A stretch of DNA of 48,372 nt from Raineya orbicola. GTDB lineage: Bacteria > Bacteroidota > Bacteroidia > Cytophagales > Thermonemataceae. The stretch is taken from the NCBI RefSeq assembly GCF_002843425.1, contig NZ_NKXO01000028.1:1-48372 (forward strand), written 5' to 3'. Shown one piece after another: positions 1 to 6,591 of this stretch. The notes under the pieces were generated by a model, which did no database searches, was not told where the DNA came from, and worked only from the letters and a program-made list of their open reading frames with translations. Every line of letters starts with the position of its first letter. Position 1 is the stretch's first letter. The position numbers and the translations under genes are program-made.

Positions 1-77
1 AGCTCTGCTATTTTGACCTGTTTCAGACCTTCTTTCCGTAATTTGAAAACCATATCATATAAAATTGCTCTATCCAT
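1..77 (-). CDS. small helix-turn-helix peptide, partial (repeat unit 1)
   Basis: The start codon is at 77 and the frame is open to the window edge after 25 codons. The visible sequence is identical to the N-terminal part of the two complete 38-residue copies at 122-238 and 283-399. It is the left-most visible member of the tandem array, and its stop lies outside the window. The function is as uncertain as for the complete copies. Confidence 0.5.
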   Translation of the reverse strand, partial: MDRAILYDMVFKLRKEGLKQVKIAE

Positions 78-95
78 AATTTTCTCTTTTTTCTG

Positions 96-103
96 CAAAT
101 ATA
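96..103 (-). promoter_or_regulatory. putative -7 promoter element inside the 161-bp repeat
   Basis: The minus strand reads TATATTTG, a full match to the Bacteroidota -7 consensus TAnnTTTG, about 18 nt upstream of the ATG at 77. The same element recurs at 257-264 and 418-425, before the other two copies. No convincing TTTG is seen 19 nt further upstream, so this is a half-site call. Confidence 0.45.
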
Positions 104-121
104 AATCTTATTATTGATTAT

Positions 122-238
122 CTATAATATCTGACTTACGCGAGCTTGGCTAATTGATAATAGCTCTGCTATTTTGACCTGTTTCAGACCTTCTTTCCGT
201 AATTTGAAAACCATATCATATAAAATTGCTCTATCCAT
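122..238 (-). CDS. 38-aa helix-turn-helix peptide (repeat unit 2)
   Basis: A short complete frame with ATG at 238 and TAG at 122. Residues 1-20 form a basic, helical lead (MDRAILYDMVFKLRK...), and residues about 21-38 (VKIAELLSISQARVSQIL) have the spacing of a helix-turn-helix: an IAELL first helix, an SIS turn and an ARVSQIL recognition helix. This resembles the N-terminal HTH of IS630-like transposases and of small regulators, but translation stops right after the second helix. A TATATTTG box lies just upstream. It may be a truncated transposase domain or a real micro-regulator; the sequence alone cannot decide. Confidence 0.5.
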   Translation of the reverse strand: MDRAILYDMVFKLRKEGLKQVKIAELLSISQARVSQIL

Positions 239-282
239 AATTTTCTCTTTTTTCTGCAAATATAAATCTTATTATTGATTAT

Positions 283-399
283 CTATAATATCTGACTTAC
301 GCGAGCTTGGCTAATTGATAATAGCTCTGCTATTTTGACCTGTTTCAGACCTTCTTTCCGTAATTTGAAAACCATATCATATAAAATTGCTCTATCCAT
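283..399 (-). CDS. 38-aa helix-turn-helix peptide (repeat unit 3)
   Basis: An identical copy of the 122-238 frame, shifted by exactly 161 nt (ATG at 399, TAG at 283). The upstream -7-like box is at 418-425. This is the unit nearest the unique DNA; the repeat identity ends at about 451, some 50 nt upstream of its start codon, so its promoter region is intact. Confidence 0.5.
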   Translation of the reverse strand: MDRAILYDMVFKLRKEGLKQVKIAELLSISQARVSQIL

Positions 400-452
400 A
401 ATTTTCTCTTTTTTCTGCAAATATAAATCTTATTATTGATTATCTATAATAC

Positions 453-518
453 GGAACCACAAGGCACAAATCTCTAAAATGCAGGAACTAGTGCTCTGAT
501 ATTTTTGTTAAACCTTAA
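453..518 (+). pseudogene. decayed C-terminal tail of a zincin-lipoprotein-like gene (copy A)
   Basis: This stretch aligns by eye with the last 65 nt or so of the lipoprotein gene at 46565-48232. The end GAT ATT TTT GTT AAA CCT TAA (DIFVKP-stop) is identical, and the preceding bases match the NPQGTNLQN codons with small indels and an in-frame stop. The rest of the gene is absent: the 161-bp array abuts its left side. It is followed 13 nt later by the secreted protein at 532, exactly as the intact gene is followed by its homologue. Confidence 0.6.
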
Positions 519-531
519 ATTAAACTATTTT

Positions 532-1017
532 ATGAAAAATATATTATTATTTGTGTATATCGTATTCATTTCAATACATGTACAAGCCCAGAACTCCACT
601 CTTTGGTACAAAATACAAGAAATTAGACAGCAATATTTCCCTGAAACTGCTAATGAAGTCTTACACTCTACAATAGGTGGTTTCGGTACAGACCCTTATA
701 AGTCGTATACTGGCAAATACTATAAATCACCAGTAGTCTACATTGATAATAAAGTTATCAGTTATCCAGGGCAGGCAACATCGGAGCAAGATGCTAAAGC
801 CAAAATCAATAGTTACCAATTAACAGACATTGCAGGGATAGACTATCACGTAAAATCAAGCGTTAGTGCTGGAACTTTTGGAATGGATGGAACAAATGGT
901 GTTATATTAGTTTATACCCAAGAATATACAGCAGCGAATCCTTGGGTGAGAGAGTTTTTCAAAATCTCTTTTGAGAATGGGCAAACGGGAGATAGAAAGA
1001 AAAAAAATGGGAAATAA
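532..1017 (+). CDS. small secreted protein resembling a free-standing TonB plug domain (A)
   Basis: 161 aa. ATG at 532 is chosen over an upstream start at 505 because it opens a clean signal peptide (MKNILLFVYIVFISIHVQAQ, cut after AQA/Q). The mature part has a central YIDNKVI segment and a C-terminal block (IAGIDYHVKSSV...GMDGTNGVILVYT) like the last strands of the plug of SusC/TonB receptors (typically I..I.V.K..SA..YG..GANGVILVTT). No beta-barrel follows. It is clearly homologous to the protein at 46108-46554: same NSTL after the signal peptide, same IDNK, same NGVI..YT, and same ENGQ.-RKKK-GK end. A remnant of a zincin-lipoprotein tail lies directly upstream. The role is unknown; a partner or protector of that lipoprotein family is an inference. 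Confidence 0.75.
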   Translation: MKNILLFVYIVFISIHVQAQNSTLWYKIQEIRQQYFPETANEVLHSTIGGFGTDPYKSYTGKYYKSPVVYIDNKVISYPGQATSEQDAKAKINSYQLTDIAGIDYHVKSSVSAGTFGMDGTNGVILVYTQEYTAANPWVREFFKISFENGQTGDRKKKNGK

Positions 1018-1028
1018 ACATGAAACTC

Positions 1029-1059
1029 AAAAGACCTCACCTTGTCAGTGTGGTCTTTT
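1029..1059 (+). terminator. rho-independent terminator after small secreted gene A
   Basis: AAAAGACC and GGTCTTTT pair, with a further CAC/GTG after one mismatch, around a 7-nt loop. It lies 12 nt after the stop at 1017. The downstream end reads TTTTC. Confidence 0.65.
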
Positions 1060-1133
1060 CAAAAATATTATCTCAATTGAATACAGCCCTAAAATCAGGA
1101 ACCAATGCCCCTGATATTTTTGTTAAACCTTAA
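1054..1133 (+). pseudogene. remnant C-terminal tail of a zincin-lipoprotein-like gene (copy B)
   Basis: An open stretch translating to a short peptide ending GTNAPDIFVKP-stop. The last 20 nt are the same as the end of the lipoprotein gene at 46565 and of copy A at 453-518. There is no start codon or body of a gene in front; it emerges directly from the terminator of the preceding gene. It is followed 12 nt later by an ATG at 1146. Confidence 0.55.
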
Positions 1134-1145
1134 AAGATAATCTTT

Positions 1146-1160
1146 ATGAAAACGATAATA
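1146..1160 (+). pseudogene. first five codons of a lost small secreted gene (copy B)
   Basis: ATGAAAACGATAATA (MKTII) sits after the DIFVKP tail at the same position and with a similar start to the signal peptides at 532 and 46554. The frame is cut after five codons by the left end of the IS1-family element at 1161. No continuation is found to the right of the element. Confidence 0.4.
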
Positions 1161-1184
1161 GGCTGTGGTTTAGAATGTATGATA
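1161..1184 (+). repeat. left terminal inverted repeat of the IS1-family element
   Basis: Starts GGCTGTGGTTTAGAATGTAT; about 20 of 24 positions match the reverse complement of 1905-1928. It lies beside the 3' end of the transposase frames. Confidence 0.75.
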
Positions 1185-1632
1185 GTCATAATTCCATTGT
1201 TGAAACATAATTTTGATAGCTGCTTCGTGATACTTGTCTTTTTTAGAAAAACAAGTAGTTTTTCGTACCAAACGTCTATTTCTGGCTCGTAAAGCATTAT
1301 TCACTCCCTTAATATGCCGCGTCAGATGTTTGCCAACTTGATGGTTTTGCCCTGCTAATACCTCTGCAAAAGCAGACCAATGGTCGGTACAATACTGTTC
1401 AATCTTTAAGCATTTGCAATAGTTTTTTAATCGTTTTAGCACTGCGATTGCCTATCACATAGCCTAAGACTTCATTCGTTTCAGGAGCATAAGCATAAAT
1501 AAGCCATCGCTTGTGCTTTTTCTTATGCTGAACATAAGACCAAAATTCGTCAATCTGAACACTTTTGTAGTGCTTTTGCTTGGGAGTTATCACACACTTT
1601 GCAGACTGTTTAAGTAGTTGATTAACACACAA
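1170..1632 (-). pseudogene. IS1-family transposase InsB part, frameshifted
   Basis: The DDE domain is recognisable but split into two frames. The first (to 1399) holds SVQIDEFWSYVQ, with the first catalytic Asp, and GNRSAKTIKKLL. The second (1442-1170) resumes with YCTDHWSAFAEVL, carrying the second Asp, and the conserved basic end NNALRARNRRLVRKTTCFSK. The break is a +1 shift near 1399-1405, best explained by an extra A in the run before ATTGAA; the unshifted frame meets TGA at once. Unlike the InsA/InsB junction, this shift has no family precedent, so the element is probably unable to move on its own. Confidence 0.75.
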
Positions 1633-1868
1633 ACACGACTGACTTGTAAGACCATTGCAATATCTCGTATGCCGCTATTTCTTAGCAACATACTCACTAT
1701 CAGATGTTTAATTTTAGGGTCAGCTCCTTTGTACCGATAAGCCTGTTGAAACTGCTTACCACAAGATTTACACAAAAAATTTTGTGTCCCATCTTTTTTA
1801 CGACCATTTTTCACTACCTTTGCACCTTGACAGTGAGGGCAGTTTACTTTTGTGAATACTTTGCACAT
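1590..1868 (-). CDS. IS1-family InsA-like protein
   Basis: 92 aa, ATG at 1868. Residues 10-40 hold a CPHC...CKSC zinc-finger pair, and a helix-turn-helix region follows (GIRDIAMVLQVSR). Both are the layout of IS1 InsA, which binds the element ends and represses transcription. The frame overlaps the InsB-like frame in the -1 phase; a CTTAAAC heptamer in the InsA frame (1608-1614) could serve as a -1 slip site producing the InsA-B' transposase, as A6C does in IS1. That use is inferred. Confidence 0.8.
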   Translation of the reverse strand: MCKVFTKVNCPHCQGAKVVKNGRKKDGTQNFLCKSCGKQFQQAYRYKGADPKIKHLIVSMLLRNSGIRDIAMVLQVSRVCVLINYLNSLQSV

Positions 1869-1904
1869 ATTACAGAAATACGCCCTCTTTATCTTTTACA
1901 AAAA

Positions 1905-1928
1905 CATCATACAATCTTTACCACAACC
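1905..1928 (-). repeat. right terminal inverted repeat of the IS1-family element
   Basis: On the minus strand it starts GGTTGTGGTAAAGATTGTAT. It lies upstream of the InsA-like start at 1868 and would carry the transposase promoter, as in IS1. Confidence 0.75.
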
Positions 1929-1967
1929 CATTTTTTAATTGAAAAGTGTTAAGGTTTTTTTCATTTT

Positions 1968-2543
1968 TTATAGCTCTTTAAAACCAACTAACAAATATAT
2001 TTTACCATCTTTATCAAAAAAAGAATAATTAGGCGTAATTACATTGTTAGGGTCAGGAGCAGGGTCATCATCATAATTCCATTGGTTGCCTTCTCTTAAG
2101 GTAAAACCTTGACAGCTTGTAGGGTCATAAATTGCATTTTTCTCGTAAGCATAGGCACCTGCAAAGCCTATTATCTGTGAAAAACATACTTGTTTAAATC
2201 TTAATTTATAGCTTTTATCTTTTTTAAGTTCTAAAGGTAGATATTGAACATCAACTTGTATTTTATTGTCTTTAATAGACTTGGGCTCAACAATTAAATT
2301 CATTAAATCCATTGAACTTCTATAATTAGTCAATAAACAAATTCCTAATTGATTGATTTTTATTTCTGTTCCTTGTGTAGTCAAAAAAGTAAGCTCTATT
2401 CTGCCCATATCCGTGGGTTTATTATATCCAAGTGGATAAGCCTTGATAGCAAGTAACCTTCCTTCTATCTCTAAAGTTTCTAAGTTTTGGGCTGAAACGG
2501 ATAGAGTTAGAATTGTAAATAATAATACTAATAAATTTTTCAT
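1968..2543 (-). CDS. secreted protein of unknown function, 191 aa
   Basis: A clear signal peptide (MKNLLVLLFTILTLSVSAQ) precedes a soluble domain with alternating hydrophobic strands, an IGFAG..AYEKNAIYDP segment and an acidic stretch (NYDDDPAPDPNN) before a C-terminal SFFDKDGKIYLLVGFKEL. I do not recognise the family. It starts 4 nt after the truncated gene at 2548-3366, which suggests a two-gene unit. A 24-codon remnant of a paralogue's C-terminus lies at 3452-3526, so the gene has been duplicated. An immunity or accessory role beside a toxin-like fragment is only an inference from layout. Confidence 0.75.
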   Translation of the reverse strand: MKNLLVLLFTILTLSVSAQNLETLEIEGRLLAIKAYPLGYNKPTDMGRIELTFLTTQGTEIKINQLGICLLTNYRSSMDLMNLIVEPKSIKDNKIQVDVQYLPLELKKDKSYKLRFKQVCFSQIIGFAGAYAYEKNAIYDPTSCQGFTLREGNQWNYDDDPAPDPNNVITPNYSFFDKDGKIYLLVGFKEL

Positions 2544-2547
2544 AACT

Positions 2548-3366
2548 TTATTTTTTTATGATTAAACCATTTATTACACCTTTATTTTGAACTTTATAGT
2601 TTAGTTCTTGTTTTTCAGTAGTTGGATTTACTACCATTGTTGTTATTACTTTACGTATATTTTCAAATTCGTAAATAACACTACCATAAATATACTGTAC
2701 TTTTACAGTTGTTGTTGCACCTCCAACATCAAAAGTATTACCTACTATATTTGTAATCGTTTCTGTATCTTTTCTTGTTGTTACTCCTGATAAACCAAGC
2801 ATGGCTGCCACTACTTCCCCTTCTTTTTGTAAAGCAATATTATGAGCTGCTGAATATACATCATAATCTTTTTTCTTGCTTTCTTCTTTGTATCCACCAT
2901 CAGGTACTGCCAACCTCTCTTCAATTAAATGTACCAACAAACCTGCCAAAAAAGCGTTGTCAGGGGCTTTTTGTAAATCGGCTATATCTATTCTACCATC
3001 GGGGAAATTATCAAAAAGCACATCTGAGTCATTATTTACAATTTTGCATTCAAAAAATGTCCTCTGACCCGTTATAACATCTTCAACTAATTTGGATAGA
3101 TAAGCTGATTTAGAGCTATCAGTGACATTTTCATAATCATTGTTGTTATGATTGGGGTCATTGTAAGAATTATCCCAATAAGAAGGGTTATTTTGAGCAT
3201 AATCATTGGCATATTGATTATTCAGCCAAAGCAACCAATCATAATAACTACCATTGGTATAGCCATAATCAGTTTTATGGATACTTATATTTAAATAGAG
3301 TTTAGATTTTGAATCAAAAGTATGCTTTTTAACTTTATGGAGAAGGTTTTTTAGGTTATTTTTATG
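2548..3366 (-). pseudogene. 5'-truncated gene, C-terminal fragment of a larger protein
   Basis: The frame is open for 272 codons from 3366 but contains no ATG before the first credible domain. The 44 codons upstream of the TTG at 3234 read like coding sequence (...SIHKTDYGYTNGSYYDW), so the gene probably lost its start. Features: an Asn/Tyr/Asp-rich stretch, an EF-like DGRIDIADL segment, an LLVHLIEERL helix followed about 20 residues later by YSAAHNIALQKE (a broken His/Glu pattern, not a canonical HExxH), and a beta-rich C-terminus. It stops 4 nt before the secreted 191-aa gene. It looks like the detached tip of a multidomain, possibly toxin-like, protein; no family is recognised. Confidence 0.55.
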
Positions 3367-3451
3367 TTATATATTTGTGTTAAAAGTATTGTTGGGAGCT
3401 TTAAAGAAAGGTGGTTAGAACTATGCTTAACTATCTTTTATATTTTGTACC

Positions 3452-3526
3452 TTAAAGTTTTTCTACATTTACAAGTACGTATATTTTATCATCTTTATCA
3501 AAGAAAGACCAATTGGGGATAATCAT
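3452..3526 (-). pseudogene. C-terminal remnant of a paralogue of the 191-aa secreted protein
   Basis: 25 codons reading MIIPNWSFFDKDDKIYVLV...EKL-stop, matching the end of the 1968-2543 product (VITPNYSFFDKDGKIYLLV...KEL). No upstream part survives; 3527-3612 shows no coding or structured sequence. The stretch 3367-3451, between this scrap and the truncated gene, is also empty. The order remnant, truncated gene, intact 191-aa gene implies an earlier tandem duplication followed by loss. Confidence 0.7.
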
Positions 3527-3612
3527 TCAAACTATAATTTTGATTAAGTTTTCATCGTTTAAGAATTTAATCTTGAATTGTGTATGATGCAAGAGGCGAA
3601 TAGTGAATAAAC

Positions 3613-4764
3613 TCAAACATCTAATAATTCTTGATATAAACTCAGTAAGGCTTTTTTTTTCTTTTCCCAAGTAAAATGCTCTTGAATATGTTTTTGAGCA
3701 TTTTTGCCGATTTCTTGGGCTTTATGTGGGTAGGCATTCCATATGCGAATGGCACGAGCCAGTTCTATTGGTCTATCAGCACGAATGAGCTTACCTAAAC
3801 TTTCATTTTCAATAATTTCACGCACCACAGGCATATCTGAGGCTATCACGGGCGTGCCTACCGCCATAGACTCCAAAATTTTTAGCGGCGAACAACCTTG
3901 TTCCAAATTTCGGCTACACTCTTTCAAAGGGGCTACCGAGCATAAAGCGTGTTGCACCCAAGCCGAAAGTTCATTTTTAGCCAAGCGATATTTCCAAATG
4001 ATTTTTTCTTGCAGACCTAACTTTTCGGCGAACTTATGATACATCTTACAGAAACGAGGTTTATGCGAAGCACAAATCACCAAAAAAACATCTAAATCTT
4101 GCAAAAGCCGAAAAGCACGCAGTAATGTATCTACCCCTTGCCAACTTTGTAAAGCTCCAAAATAAATAACATACTTTTCGGGCGACTCTTGGGGGCGTTC
4201 TTGGGGTAAAGGAATTTCTGCTCCATTACTGATAACACATATTTTTTCGGGCTTAATTCCTTTTTTAAGCAAAAAACCTCTGATTACCTCGGAAGGTACA
4301 ACGATTTTATCACATTGCTCCAAGCAAAAATTTTCTAAATGCTGGATTTGCGTTAAAATTTTGCCCGATACTTCGTAGCGATACGATAGCTCAATGGAAG
4401 GCAAGGCATTTACCTCAAAAATTGTTCGGTAGGTTTTATGAGGATTAGCAAGTATTGGCACTCCCGACCAAATATCCCGAAAATGAACAATCTGCAAACG
4501 GGGCATTTCTTTCAAGGCAAAAGCAAGTTGCTCGCTGTAATGCTCAGTACGTTTCAAAAATTCTTTTTCTTGCAAAAATACCCTTTGAACAATGCCATTC
4601 TGCCAATTTTCCCTTTCAGGCAGTTCTTCATCTCCCAACACCCACAACAAGCCATTAGGGTAATGAGTGAGCAACAAATCGGCAAAATGATGTATATGCG
4701 TAGCCGCCCCTTTTGCCGAAGGAAAAACATCAAAGGCGGCGTATAATGAACGAATATCTTGCAT
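3613..4764 (-). CDS. glycosyltransferase family 4 protein
   Basis: 383 aa, GT-B fold. The N-terminal acceptor half carries FPSAKGAATHI, typical of the GT4 glycine loop. The middle KIVVPSEVIRGFL and VISNGAEI mark the hinge and start of the donor half (YVIYFGALQSWQGVDTLLRAF). The donor-site block is CSPLKILESMAVGTPVIASD near residues 300-320. It would transfer a sugar from a nucleotide-sugar to a surface glycan or lipid; the sugar cannot be told from sequence. Its ATG overlaps the stop of the upstream histidine kinase gene by one base (TAATG), so the two are co-transcribed and probably translationally coupled. Confidence 0.88.
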   Translation of the reverse strand: MQDIRSLYAAFDVFPSAKGAATHIHHFADLLLTHYPNGLLWVLGDEELPERENWQNGIVQRVFLQEKEFLKRTEHYSEQLAFALKEMPRLQIVHFRDIWSGVPILANPHKTYRTIFEVNALPSIELSYRYEVSGKILTQIQHLENFCLEQCDKIVVPSEVIRGFLLKKGIKPEKICVISNGAEIPLPQERPQESPEKYVIYFGALQSWQGVDTLLRAFRLLQDLDVFLVICASHKPRFCKMYHKFAEKLGLQEKIIWKYRLAKNELSAWVQHALCSVAPLKECSRNLEQGCSPLKILESMAVGTPVIASDMPVVREIIENESLGKLIRADRPIELARAIRIWNAYPHKAQEIGKNAQKHIQEHFTWEKKKKALLSLYQELLDV

Positions 4765-6581
4765 TAGGATTGAGTAAGGGGCAAAATAACTTCAAAAGTG
4801 CTACTTTTTCCAAGTTCTGAAACTACATTGATTTTGCCTTGCAAACTTTCTATAATGCCCAAACTAATAGAAAGTCCCAAACCTGTGCCTTTGCCAATTT
4901 CTTTAGTGGTGTAAAATGGCTCAAAAATATGTTTGAGCTTTTCTTTATCAATACCTGTGCCACTATCGGTAATGCTTACACTTACTTTATTACCTATCAG
5001 TTTTGTCTCAATAACAATTTTACCGCTTTCTGTTTTTTTCTCCTCAATAGCGTGAATGGCATTGATGAGCAAATTCATAAATACTTGGCTGAGTTTGGTA
5101 GGGTAGGCATCAATGAGGGGTATTTGGGGGGAATATTTTTTTTCAATTTCAATCTGGTTTTTGATTTGGTTTTGTAAAAGTGCGAGCGAATTATCCAAAA
5201 TTTCGTGCAAATCAGTTTTTTCTAAAACCGAATCGTTGCTTTTGGTAAAACTGCGTAAGCCTCTGACAATTTCAGCGGCTTGGTTAGCTCCTGTACGAAT
5301 ATTTTTGATAAGGTCTTGTGTTTCTTGCAAAATTTCCTTAAAACAAAGTTGTTCTTGAAGGTTTTGAATATTTCTTTTCTGTGAATCAAAATTTTCTTTG
5401 TTCAGTTTTTCATATTCACTGATAATTTCCAAAAGGTCATTGATATTGGCTTTCAAGCCTTCTGCACTGCCTAAAATGTAAGCAATCGGATTATTAAGCT
5501 CGTGAGCAATGCCTGCCACCAAAGTTCCCAAAGAAGCCATTTTTTCGGCTTGCACCAATTGCTCTTGCATTCTTTGAAGTTGTTCCAAAGTGGTTTTAAG
5601 CTCTTCGTTGTATTGTTTGAGGCTTTCTTGTGAGACTTTCAGTTCGGCATAAGCCGCTTTCAGTTTATCTTCTGATTCTTTTATTTTCTGAATATTGGCA
5701 ATTGTACCTACAAGCCGAATAGGCACGCCAAATTTATCAAATTCTACCATTTTTGCACGATTCAGCACCCAACGATAGCTTCCATCTTTACATAGCATAC
5801 GGCACTCTCGTTTGAAAGAATTGAGTTTTTTGAGTAAAAACTTGTTGTAGGCTTCTGTGAATGCTTTTCTATCTTCGGGGTGAATATAACTGAGCCAATT
5901 ATCCCAAGTAATTTGGGTTTCTTGGGGCGAATAGCCTAAAATGAAATAAAAATTTTCGCTGAAATAAGCCTCTTGGTTGATTAAATCTACATCATAGATG
6001 CCGTCTTTACTGGCATATGAAACAAAGCGTAGCGTTTTTTCACTTTCTATGAGTTTTTGTTCGGCAAGTTTTCGGCTGTGTATGGAACGTAAAACACCTA
6101 CTTCCAGAAAGGCTTTTCCTTGCTTTTTTCGCTTAATTTTAGAACGCAACTGATACCACTTGTATTCGCCTGTACCTGTGAGCAGAAGTAAATCGGTTTC
6201 AAAAATATCATTGTTTAGCTCTCCACGAAAAAACTTTGCTCTTTCTTGCAAAAACTTTTCTTTCTGCGAAGGTTCTATGAGGCTTAAAAAAGTTTTGGCA
6301 AATGGCGGAAAATTTTCTTTTTCGTAGCCTAAAAGGCGAATAAATTCATCAGAATACCAAATAGTTGCTTCCTCATTAAAACTTTCAGGAATAACAAATT
6401 CCCATAAGCCTTCACGCGACATTTGCGAAATTACCTTGTAGCGGTCGTAAAACTGAAAAATTTCTTCTTGCTTACTCAAAAGAAAATCTCTTTCCGCTTT
6501 TTGTTCAGTAAGCAACTTGACCAAATTTTTCAGTTCTGTTTCCGAAAGGTTATCTAAATCAAAATGAGGTAAAGCGTTCAT
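4764..6581 (-). CDS. PAS-domain sensor histidine kinase
   Basis: 605 aa, no membrane segment, so cytosolic. Two PAS/PAC units (about 45-170, with YKWYQLRSKIKRKK, and about 185-305, with YRWVLNRAKMVEFD) are followed by a coiled coil and the transmitter. The H-box is GIAHELNNPIAYILG (near 360), the N-box is QVFMNLLINAIHAIEE, G1 is DSGTGID, G2 is GKGTGLGLS. All catalytic boxes are intact. There is no receiver domain or response regulator nearby, so its partner is elsewhere. It is the first gene of a unit with the glycosyltransferase, a hint that it may tune surface glycan synthesis; that is inference. Confidence 0.93.
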   Translation of the reverse strand: MNALPHFDLDNLSETELKNLVKLLTEQKAERDFLLSKQEEIFQFYDRYKVISQMSREGLWEFVIPESFNEEATIWYSDEFIRLLGYEKENFPPFAKTFLSLIEPSQKEKFLQERAKFFRGELNNDIFETDLLLLTGTGEYKWYQLRSKIKRKKQGKAFLEVGVLRSIHSRKLAEQKLIESEKTLRFVSYASKDGIYDVDLINQEAYFSENFYFILGYSPQETQITWDNWLSYIHPEDRKAFTEAYNKFLLKKLNSFKRECRMLCKDGSYRWVLNRAKMVEFDKFGVPIRLVGTIANIQKIKESEDKLKAAYAELKVSQESLKQYNEELKTTLEQLQRMQEQLVQAEKMASLGTLVAGIAHELNNPIAYILGSAEGLKANINDLLEIISEYEKLNKENFDSQKRNIQNLQEQLCFKEILQETQDLIKNIRTGANQAAEIVRGLRSFTKSNDSVLEKTDLHEILDNSLALLQNQIKNQIEIEKKYSPQIPLIDAYPTKLSQVFMNLLINAIHAIEEKKTESGKIVIETKLIGNKVSVSITDSGTGIDKEKLKHIFEPFYTTKEIGKGTGLGLSISLGIIESLQGKINVVSELGKSSTFEVILPLTQS

Positions 6582-6591
6582 AGTTAAGATT

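Larger units (their letters stand above)
1..451. repeat. 161-bp tandem repeat, about 2.8 identical copies
   Basis: Units begin at 1, 162 and 323. By direct comparison the first two full copies are identical, and the third matches until about 451, where the sequence diverges into unrelated DNA. The array runs off the left edge, so its true copy number is unknown. Each unit carries on the minus strand a promoter-like TATATTTG and a complete 38-codon reading frame with its own stop, so the repeat is a monocistronic gene unit. Perfect identity implies very recent amplification, gene conversion or an assembly artefact. Confidence 0.95.
1161..1928 (-). mobile_element. IS1-family insertion sequence, 768 bp, transposase broken
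   Basis: The boundaries come from imperfect terminal inverted repeats: GGCTGTGGTTTAGAATGTAT at 1161 and, on the other strand from 1928, GGTTGTGGTAAAGATTGTAT. The enclosed length, 768 bp, equals that of classical IS1. Inside are an InsA-like and an InsB-like frame on the minus strand. No 8-10 bp target duplication is visible (flanks acgataata and cattttttaa differ), so the flanks have probably been rearranged since insertion. Confidence 0.85.

Noticed and set aside
1-451. CRISPR array
   Set aside because: The repeat unit is 161 bp, the units are contiguous and identical with no unique spacers, and no cas genes are nearby.
1704-1952. Plus-strand frame across the IS1 element
   Set aside because: It is antisense to InsA and spans the element end; composition is not protein-like.
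2548-3366. HLIEE taken as an active HExxH zinc site
   Set aside because: The spacing and residues do not match HExxH, so no metallopeptidase activity is claimed for this fragment.
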